A stretch of 12,232 nt of DNA from an uncultured Prevotella sp. Its GTDB lineage: Bacteria > Bacteroidota > Bacteroidia > Bacteroidales > Bacteroidaceae. The DNA lies in assembly GCA_902477645.1 (NCBI GenBank), contig CABSIA010000089.1:1-12232 (forward strand), given 5' to 3'. The position numbers were made by a program, and so were the translations under genes. Of this stretch, positions 7,055 through 12,232 are shown piece by piece. The notes beneath the pieces are model-generated. The model saw only the letters and a program-made list of their open reading frames with translations. It was not told where the DNA came from and made no database searches. The stretch's first letter is position 1. Each line of letters starts with the position of its first letter.

Positions 7055-7229
7055 GGTTGTGGACAACGGACACATAACGAGCGGCTACTACATGATGCCG
7101 TCTGTGGCCAAAGGCATAAACCGCTACATTCTTTTCAGCAAGATAAATGAGAAACAAGGTGCCGTGATTTATATCGAAGGGGCGTTGGACCCCAACGACA
7201 TCATGAGACTTTGCTATTCCAAGAGGTAA
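7035..7229 (+). pseudogene. C-terminal remnant of a DUF4252-like protein
   Basis: The frame from 7035 encodes 64 residues without a signal peptide. The region YYMMPSVAKGINRYILFSKI followed by GAVIYIEGALDPNDIMRL resembles the end of DUF4252 proteins, which are secreted or lipid-anchored Bacteroidetes proteins often encoded after ECF sigma/anti-sigma pairs. A full member is usually more than 150 residues. Here only about the last third is present, and it joins the anti-sigma-like frame directly, out of phase. The simplest reading is a deletion that removed the 3' part of the anti-sigma gene and the 5' part of the DUF4252 gene, with the junction somewhere in about 7030-7075. The family assignment is from memory of the motif pattern. 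It could instead be a genuine small cytoplasmic protein starting at 7035. Confidence 0.55.
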
Positions 7230-7254
7230 AAACAAATAAAAAAAACAGAATATT

Positions 7255-8145
7255 ATGAAGAAAACCATCATCGCAATGGCTATGATTCCATTTATGACAC
7301 AAGCCCAGGAGCCAACAAACACTGTCAACGTACAAGACATGGCGTCAAATGACACATCATTCATAGTCAACAACAAGAAAATTGTAGTTAGCAAGAAGTC
7401 GGGCGAGACCAAAATAAGTGTATATTCGCAAAATGGCAAGGAACTTAACCGCACCTACGAGACAGGCTATACCGACGGCCAGGAGGTAGAACGTGTCTAT
7501 GTGACATCGCCTTTCATTCCAAATTTCGTGCGTGACAAAGGTAGCAGGTCGTATAAAAACCACTTACCCACATTTTATTATGGGCTCAATATGCTTCCCG
7601 CAAACTTTATGGGAACAAGTAACAACCCTATGCACTCCCGTGATTCAAAATCGTGGGAATGGGGATTTACAGCTGCTGTGGGATATTTCTTCATATCTAA
7701 GGATTTTACTATAAATGCAGCTCTACAATGGGGACAAGTACACCACCACTTCCAAGATAACTATGTGTTATCAACAAGCAATGGACAGACCGGCATGAGA
7801 CAAGTAGAGGGTGAGCCGCTCAAGAAAAGCTATATCAGTTACAACGTCACCAAAATACCTGTCGTGTTGGAATGGGCAAAGAAAATGAGAGGCAACGAGT
7901 TGTTCTGTGGTTTCGGACCGTCAATAGAAGTAAGGTATGGTGAGCATTCCCGCTATTTCATAGGTAAAAAGAAATATACCGAGACAGATGTGATAAATAT
8001 AAATCCCATCGGCGTAAATCTTGAGGCTTACGTAGGGTATGGCGCATTGATGATATATTGCCATGCCGCACTCACACCATTATTGAAGACAGACAAAGCT
8101 CCAAAAGGATTTCCATTCTCCATCGGATTGGGATTAGCAATTTAA
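7255..8145 (+). CDS. Secreted outer-membrane beta-barrel-type protein of unknown function
   Basis: The 296-residue product starts with a signal peptide (MKKTIIAMAMIPFMTQA, cleavage likely before Gln18). A polar region (about 18-95) contains a short beta-rich segment around VNNKKIVVSKKSGETKISVY. The rest is rich in alternating aromatic/hydrophobic strands with turns (FYYGLNMLP, WEWGFTAAVGYFFI, FTINAALQWGQVHHHF, LEAYVGYGALMIY) and ends in a strand, FPFSIGLGLAI. This is the usual look of small Bacteroidetes outer-membrane barrels. Its position 25 bases after the DUF4252-like remnant, in the ECF sigma run, suggests it is a cell-envelope target or sensor of that system. No enzyme motif is visible and no specific function can be assigned. 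Confidence 0.8.
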   Translation: MKKTIIAMAMIPFMTQAQEPTNTVNVQDMASNDTSFIVNNKKIVVSKKSGETKISVYSQNGKELNRTYETGYTDGQEVERVYVTSPFIPNFVRDKGSRSYKNHLPTFYYGLNMLPANFMGTSNNPMHSRDSKSWEWGFTAAVGYFFISKDFTINAALQWGQVHHHFQDNYVLSTSNGQTGMRQVEGEPLKKSYISYNVTKIPVVLEWAKKMRGNELFCGFGPSIEVRYGEHSRYFIGKKKYTETDVININPIGVNLEAYVGYGALMIYCHAALTPLLKTDKAPKGFPFSIGLGLAI

Positions 8146-8179
8146 ATTATGGGTGTCCGGTAAATATTGCAGCAAGGCA

Positions 8180-8409
8180 GGCTGAAAGTCTGCTAGTCCA
8201 TCAGCCCAGGGCAGAGCGAAGCGACACCCTGGGTATAGTGACACATACAATGAATGCGCCCTGAAAGGGCATAGGCGTAAAACAATATGGGGTAATTATT
8301 TGATTATCAACGACTATGCCCTTACAGGGCGCATCACTCACGCATGAATTATAAACCCAGGGTGTCGCTTCGCTCTGCCCTGGGCTAATCGTCTTTTGGG
8401 CTTTCAGCC
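8180..8409. repeat. Large concentric inverted-repeat element (~230 bp)
   Basis: Three arm pairs share one centre near 8294. The outer pair is 8180-8188 with 8401-8409 (9 bp). The middle pair is 8203-8234 with 8355-8386 (32 bp, perfect). The inner pair is 8254-8274 with 8314-8334 (21 bp, one mismatch). Most arms can also fold on themselves, for example CCCAGGG/CCCTGGG at 8205-8211/8227-8233 and GCCCT/AGGGC at 8258-8262/8266-8270. The GC-rich arms contrast with AT-rich flanks. I recall similar CCCAGGG..CCCTGGG motifs as recurring intergenic repeats that cause spurious ORFs in Bacteroidetes genomes. It lies between convergent genes, has no transposase, and could act as a terminator or mRNA end protector for the ECF operon. 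Confidence 0.85.
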
Positions 8410-8597
8410 CGCGTTGATTGCATAATTTGTTTGAACATGCAAAAAAAACAAGCCCTGTATGTAAAATAATACTCAAAAGGATAATTTTCAACGAATTATG
8501 AGAAAACAATAAATTTTATCGGACATCAATAAATTTAAATAGAGAAGAAAGCAGATTTTTCGCACACGTTTTGTGTATGGCAGCATGGCACCAAAAT

Positions 8598-8646
8598 AAT
8601 ATAGCGGCTGCAGGCGGACACACTATTCTCACGCAGAGGCTATATT
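8598..8646. repeat. Short inverted repeat in the convergent spacer
   Basis: AATATAGC at 8598-8605 is the exact reverse complement of GCTATATT at 8639-8646, with a 33-nt loop. Apart from this, the 230-bp repeat element (8180-8409) and the terminator (8732-8781), I see nothing in 8146-8803. The translations in this spacer look like noise and no tRNA-like fold is evident. Confidence 0.35.
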
Positions 8647-8731
8647 GCCGACAGCGTTTACCAATATTGCCATTTAAAAAGCTAATATGGTTCATTAGAA
8701 AAAATACACGGAATTGTCCACCCCCAAAAAA

Positions 8732-8781
8732 AGGCAAAGTATGTAAACATAAAAGTCGGTTTATGTCCACATACTTTGCCT
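8732..8781 (-). terminator. Rho-independent terminator for the lipoprotein gene
   Basis: A 13-bp outer stem (8732-8744 with 8769-8781) encloses a 7-bp inner stem (8747-8753 with 8760-8766) and a 6-nt loop. Read on the minus strand, the hairpin is followed by a run of seven Ts (8732-8726). It begins 22 bases after the lipoprotein stop codon. The plus side ends in TCTTATTTTG, so some termination of the opposite strand is possible. Confidence 0.88.
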
Positions 8782-8803
8782 CTTATTTTGATATACTCAA
8801 AAA

Positions 8804-9601
8804 TCACATTGCCGACAGTGTCAGCTTGCCGTCAAAACCGACGGAGACACTGATTTCGTACGACACATTGCTCTCGCCCGTTCCAAACACGGCTATGTAG
8901 TGAATACCCTGCTCGTCCACCTTATTATATATAAGGTCGCTCAAAATGGCCTGGTCGAGAAACTGCTTCGGCACATAGTCTGCAAATTGCTGCTTTATGA
9001 TATTTCCCGAATACAGCTTTGCCGCCCCCTTGAAAACGCTGAGGTGTACGATGTTGTCGTAATAAATATTATCCACCGCCACACCTTCGTCGTTGTAAGT
9101 GGACTTTACAACCTTGTATGTAGTAGGGTTTATCTGCACGTAGCAGTGGTACCGGTCGGAGCCTCTCGTCACCACCGTATCACGCTTTATAAGCTGGTTT
9201 TGGTTCAGCGGTCTCACTTTTTTGCCCTCAAACAGATAAGCGTCGTTAGGGTCTTCGCTCTTCACGAGTTTCACCTGTTCGCCGTTTTGGTTTGCAAACA
9301 CAAACACGTGCCCTGTATGCTTTACGATTGGGTATTTGGCGTTGCTGCCGCCATGCAGCACAAACGTGTCTGCCACAACCTGAAAGTAAACTGGCACACT
9401 CGTCGTGTCCGGATAAAAAATGGTGTCGCCCTTAATCTTGAAGACCACGTCGCCGGCATCATCATTTACCCATATTCCCTGCAGCATTTGCTTAGCCTTA
9501 GTGTTCTCTTCGTTTTTTTGCGGTTTCCCCGTGTTGTTGCCGTCTCCGCATGAAAAGAGCATCAAAGATAATGTCAATACCGATATAAATGTATTTTTCA
9601 A
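8804..9601 (-). CDS. Lipoprotein of unknown function, possibly DUF4738-like
   Basis: The 265-residue protein has a lipoprotein signal: basic N-terminus, hydrophobic core (FISVLTLSLMLF) and lipobox LFSC with the lipidated Cys at 18, followed by a polar, Asn/Lys-rich linker to about 38. The first domain (about 39-115) is beta-rich and starts MLQGIWVNDDAGDVVFKIKGD, like small lipocalin-type domains. The second half (about 138-265) includes KRDTVVTRGSDRYHCYVQI, a YNDEG turn and a C-terminal beta strand pair. It may correspond to DUF4738, but I recall that family only loosely. The start codon is unusual: the frame opens with TTG at 9601-9599 and a TGA lies five codons upstream. The only nearby ATG encodes Met14, too late for a signal peptide. 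It lies 41 bases after rfbC, probably in one transcript. Confidence 0.82.
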   Translation of the reverse strand: MKNTFISVLTLSLMLFSCGDGNNTGKPQKNEENTKAKQMLQGIWVNDDAGDVVFKIKGDTIFYPDTTSVPVYFQVVADTFVLHGGSNAKYPIVKHTGHVFVFANQNGEQVKLVKSEDPNDAYLFEGKKVRPLNQNQLIKRDTVVTRGSDRYHCYVQINPTTYKVVKSTYNDEGVAVDNIYYDNIVHLSVFKGAAKLYSGNIIKQQFADYVPKQFLDQAILSDLIYNKVDEQGIHYIAVFGTGESNVSYEISVSVGFDGKLTLSAM

Positions 9602-9642
9602 AATAGTATCAATTCAAGAAAAAATATTTTCGCCTCTTCTGC

Positions 9643-10191
9643 TTATTCAAAAAGGTCTGCCTCGTGGAGGGTCTTTCCTTTAAGGTCCTTCTCACTTGTT
9701 ACCACATCGCCCTTTTCTATAGGCCACTCTATGCCGAGTGTCTCGTCGTTCCATCTGATGCTCGCCTCGTGAGCGGGAGCATATATGTTGTCGACTTTGT
9801 ATGTGAAAATAGCCTCGTCGCTGAGCACAAGGAAACCATGTGCAAAGCCGCGCGGAATGAAAAGCTGGCGCTTATTGTCCTCGCTCAGCTCAACCATCAC
9901 ATGCTTGCCGAATGTCGGCGATGACTTTCTGATATCTACTGCCACGTCGAGCACACGGCCTTTGATGACTCTGACCAGTTTTGCCTGCGAGAACTCTCCT
10001 TTCTGATAATGCAGTCCGCGCAACACGCCATACGATGATTTAGACTCGTTGTCTTGCACGAAATCCACTTTTCCCACATGCGACTCAAACTCCTCACGTT
10101 TCCAAGCTTCCATGAAGTAGCCACGGGAGTCTTTGAACACTTTAGGCTCAATAACCCAAACTCCCTTTATTTCTGTTTCTATGTATTCCAT
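9643..10191 (-). CDS. rfbC: dTDP-4-dehydrorhamnose 3,5-epimerase
   Basis: This enzyme epimerises dTDP-4-keto-6-deoxyglucose at C3 and C5, the third step of dTDP-L-rhamnose synthesis for surface polysaccharide. At 182 residues it has the family's normal length. Motifs are RGYFMEAW (23-30), VLRGLHYQ (56-63, with active-site His61), the substrate-binding Lys71, DVAVDIRKSSPTFG (82-95), FIPRGFAHGF (111-120) and the catalytic Tyr in FTYKVDNIYAP. I chose the ATG at 10191. An in-frame ATG at 10236 would add 15 hydrophobic residues not typical of the family and would lie upstream of the promoter box at 10200-10207. No rfbA, rfbB or rfbD is adjacent, so the rest of the pathway must be elsewhere. The lipoprotein gene follows 41 bases downstream. 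Confidence 0.95.
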   Translation of the reverse strand: MEYIETEIKGVWVIEPKVFKDSRGYFMEAWKREEFESHVGKVDFVQDNESKSSYGVLRGLHYQKGEFSQAKLVRVIKGRVLDVAVDIRKSSPTFGKHVMVELSEDNKRQLFIPRGFAHGFLVLSDEAIFTYKVDNIYAPAHEASIRWNDETLGIEWPIEKGDVVTSEKDLKGKTLHEADLFE

Positions 10192-10199
10192 AACATTTG

Positions 10200-10207
10200 C
10201 AAAGTTA
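10200..10207 (-). promoter_or_regulatory. Bacteroidetes -7 promoter element directly before rfbC
   Basis: On the minus strand 10207-10200 reads TAACTTTG, an exact TAnnTTTG box. Its last base is only 8 bases before the rfbC ATG (10191), so the transcript would have almost no leader. It also argues against the longer start at 10236. Confidence 0.55.
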
Positions 10208-10311
10208 GGGATTATTATTGAAAAAACGCACCACAAGAATATTAAAAATAGCTAAAGTTTCAAACTATCTGGTGCCAAGCGCCAAGTTAGCGTAAAAAAC
10301 ATATATGTAAT

Positions 10312-10342
10312 TTTGGTATATAAAAAATATTTAGTATCTTTG
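10312..10342 (+). promoter_or_regulatory. Complete Bacteroidetes promoter for rpsA
   Basis: A -33 box TTTG (10312-10315) and a -7 box TATCTTTG (10335-10342) are separated by 19 bp, the standard Bacteroidetes spacing. Transcription would start near 10348 and give a leader of about 70 nt before the rpsA ATG at 10419. This is the best promoter in the window, as expected for a highly expressed ribosomal gene. Confidence 0.8.
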
Positions 10343-10418
10343 CACCCAATTTGTGGGCTTATACCCACTCAATTAACATAAAGTCTAACTTTATTAATTA
10401 AATCATTTTATTATTAAC

Positions 10419-12188
10419 ATGTCTAATTTAAAGAACGTCGAGCCATTACAGGATTTCAACTGGGACGAATTTGAAAATGGCACAAGCGCAGGCGCAAGCA
10501 AGGAAACTCTTGAAAAAGCCTACGATGAGACTCTTAACAAGGTCTCTGAGCATCAGGTAACAGAAGGTACTGTTATCTTTGTTGACAAGAAAGAAGTTAT
10601 CGTCAATATCGGTTACAAGAGCGACGGTATCATTCCTGCATCCGAATTCCGCTACAATCCAGACCTCAAGGTTGGCGACAAGGTTGAGGTTTATGTAGAG
10701 AACCAGGAGGACAAAAAAGGACAGCTCGTTCTCTCTCACAAGAAGGCCCGTCTGAGCAAGAGCTGGGAGCGTATCAATGCTGCCCTCGACAACGAGGAGG
10801 TTATCCAGGGCTACATCAAGTGCCGCACAAAGGGTGGTATGATTGTAGATGTATTCGGCATCGAGGCATTCTTGCCAGGTAGCCAGATTGACGTTCATCC
10901 AATACGCGACTACGACGTATTCGTAGGCAAGACAATGGAGTTCAAGGTTGTCAAGATCAATCAGGAGTTCCGCAATGTTGTCGTTTCTCACAAGGCTCTT
11001 ATCGAGGCTGAGCTTGAGGCACAGAAGAAGGAGATTATCTCTAAGCTCGAGAAAGGCCAGATTCTTGAGGGTACTGTCAAGAACATCACTTCTTACGGTG
11101 TATTCGTTGACCTCGGCGGTGTTGACGGACTCATCCACATCACAGACCTCTCTTGGGGCCGCGTAAGCGATCCGCACGAGGTCGTAGAGCTTGACCAGAA
11201 GATTAACGTGGTAATTCTCGACTTCGATGACGAGAAGAAGCGTATCGCTCTCGGTTTGAAGCAGCTCACTCCACATCCATGGGATGCTCTCGACGCAGAC
11301 CTTAAGGTTGGTGACCACGTAAATGGTAAGGTTGTTGTCATCGCCGACTACGGCGCATTCGTTGAGATTGCCCCAGGCGTTGAGGGTCTTATCCACGTTT
11401 CTGAGATGTCATGGAGCCAGCACCTCCGCTCAGCACAGGAGTTCATGCACGTTGGCGACGAGGTAGAGGCCGTAATCCTCACTCTCGACCGCGAGGAGCG
11501 CAAGATGAGCCTTGGTATCAAGCAGCTCAAGGCTGACCCATGGGAGGCTATAGAGAACAAGTATCCTGTTGGCAGCAAGCACACCGCAAAGGTTCGCAAC
11601 TTCACAAACTTCGGTATCTTCGTTGAGCTTGAGGAAGGCGTTGACGGACTTATCCATATCTCAGACCTCTCTTGGACAAAGAAGGTTAAGCACCCGTCTG
11701 AGTTCACACAGCAGGGCGCAGAGATTGATGTCGTAGTTCTCGAGATAGACAAGGAGAACCGCCGTCTGAGCCTTGGCCACAAGCAGCTCGACGAAAATCC
11801 TTGGGACACTTACGAGACTCTCTACACTCCAGGTTCTGTACACACAGGTAAGATTACCGAGCTTATGGACAAGGGCGCAGTCATCACTCTCAACGAGGGT
11901 GGCGAGGGCTTCGCTACTCCAAAGCACCTTGTTAAGGAAGACGGCACACAGGCTCAGCTTGGTGAAGAGCTCGAATTCAAGGTAATAGAGTTTGTTAAAG
12001 ACACAAAGCGTATCATCCTTTCTCACTCCCGCACATTCGAGGAGGCTAAGGAAGAGGCTAAGCCAGCAAAGAAGCACGCTGCAAAGAAGAACGACGCTCC
12101 AGTAATCAACAATGTTGCAGCTGGTACATCGCTTGGTGATCTCGATGTGCTCGCAGACCTCAAGGCTAAGATGGAAAAAGGTGAATAA
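10419..12188 (+). CDS. rpsA: 30S ribosomal protein S1
   Basis: S1 binds mRNA on the small ribosomal subunit and helps start translation, which matters in Bacteroidetes because most mRNAs lack a Shine-Dalgarno. The 589-residue protein has six S1 (OB-fold) repeats at about 45-110, 124-195, 212-283, 297-370, 384-457 and 471-540. Repeats 3-5 are the most regular, each with a 'G.V....YG.FV.L..GV.GLIH.S.LSW' pattern and an ending like LGLKQL or LGHKQL. Repeats 1, 2 and 6 are more divergent, as usual in S1. A Lys/Ala/Glu-rich tail (about 548-589) ends the protein. The start at 10419 follows an AT-rich leader without a Shine-Dalgarno. Codon use is biased towards a small set (CTC, GTT, GAG, AAG), in keeping with high expression. 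Only 44 bases follow the stop, in which I see nothing certain. Confidence 0.97.
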   Translation: MSNLKNVEPLQDFNWDEFENGTSAGASKETLEKAYDETLNKVSEHQVTEGTVIFVDKKEVIVNIGYKSDGIIPASEFRYNPDLKVGDKVEVYVENQEDKKGQLVLSHKKARLSKSWERINAALDNEEVIQGYIKCRTKGGMIVDVFGIEAFLPGSQIDVHPIRDYDVFVGKTMEFKVVKINQEFRNVVVSHKALIEAELEAQKKEIISKLEKGQILEGTVKNITSYGVFVDLGGVDGLIHITDLSWGRVSDPHEVVELDQKINVVILDFDDEKKRIALGLKQLTPHPWDALDADLKVGDHVNGKVVVIADYGAFVEIAPGVEGLIHVSEMSWSQHLRSAQEFMHVGDEVEAVILTLDREERKMSLGIKQLKADPWEAIENKYPVGSKHTAKVRNFTNFGIFVELEEGVDGLIHISDLSWTKKVKHPSEFTQQGAEIDVVVLEIDKENRRLSLGHKQLDENPWDTYETLYTPGSVHTGKITELMDKGAVITLNEGGEGFATPKHLVKEDGTQAQLGEELEFKVIEFVKDTKRIILSHSRTFEEAKEEAKPAKKHAAKKNDAPVINNVAAGTSLGDLDVLADLKAKMEKGE

Positions 12189-12232
12189 TAACCATTAACC
12201 ACCATAATCTCAAATGGGCCGGCTCCTATGAA

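Noticed and set aside
8201..8509. Minus-strand ORF of 102 codons over the inverted-repeat element
   Set aside because: It is produced by translation through the palindromic repeat, a common source of spurious ORFs. There is no signal, motif or promoter.
8900..9553. Open frame of 217 codons on the plus strand over the lipoprotein gene
   Set aside because: It is antisense to a gene with a clear lipoprotein signal and terminator, and its product is a Val/His/Leu-rich shadow without motifs.
10192..10236. Longer rfbC start at 10236
   Set aside because: The added residues are not typical of the epimerase family and the region holds the likely rfbC promoter box.
10446..11396. Open frame of 316 codons on the minus strand inside rpsA
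   Set aside because: The strong codon bias of rpsA removes stops on the opposite strand. The product has no family resemblance and no promoter of its own.

Overview
The window looks like chromosomal DNA from a Bacteroidetes bacterium, most likely Prevotella or a close relative. The evidence is Bacteroidetes-type -7 promoter elements (TAnnTTTG) before several genes, a compact primary sigma factor of about 290 residues, and S1 and pyruvate kinase sequences of Bacteroidetes type. An ECF sigma operon carrying a DUF4252-like remnant and a beta-barrel gene fits the same group. This placement rests on recall of these families; no search was run.

Layout, left to right. Positions 1-867 (minus) hold the first 289 residues of pyruvate kinase, cut by the window edge. 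A divergent promoter region of 264 bases separates it from rpoD (1132-2004, plus). rpoD is followed after 16 bases by an AspT/YidE-type membrane transporter (2021-3715), and a strong hairpin terminator closes that unit. A secreted GH3 glycosidase gene follows (3844-6023), split in two by a frameshift at about 4768. A 326-base spacer then carries three 17-bp palindromes at an exact 23-bp period. Next is an ECF sigma operon (6350-8145): the sigma factor, a 57-residue anti-sigma-like stub, the C-terminal remnant of what looks like a DUF4252 protein, and a secreted beta-barrel-type protein. A 658-base convergent spacer (8146-8803) holds a large concentric inverted-repeat element and a terminator. 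On the minus strand, rfbC (9643-10191) is followed by a lipoprotein gene (8804-9601) that seems to start with TTG. Finally rpsA (10419-12188, plus) encodes a six-domain ribosomal protein S1 and is driven by a complete Bacteroidetes promoter.

Most genes here are ordinary housekeeping or surface genes: glycolysis, primary transcription initiation, translation, dTDP-rhamnose synthesis, and export or uptake. The points of interest are signs of decay (the frameshifted glycosidase, the collapsed anti-sigma/DUF4252 region, odd residues at conserved pyruvate kinase sites) and two structured non-coding elements. I see no CRISPR array, tRNA, rRNA, transposase or recognisable defence system. I found no convincing new multi-gene system; the periodic palindromes at 6126-6190 are the best candidate for something undescribed.
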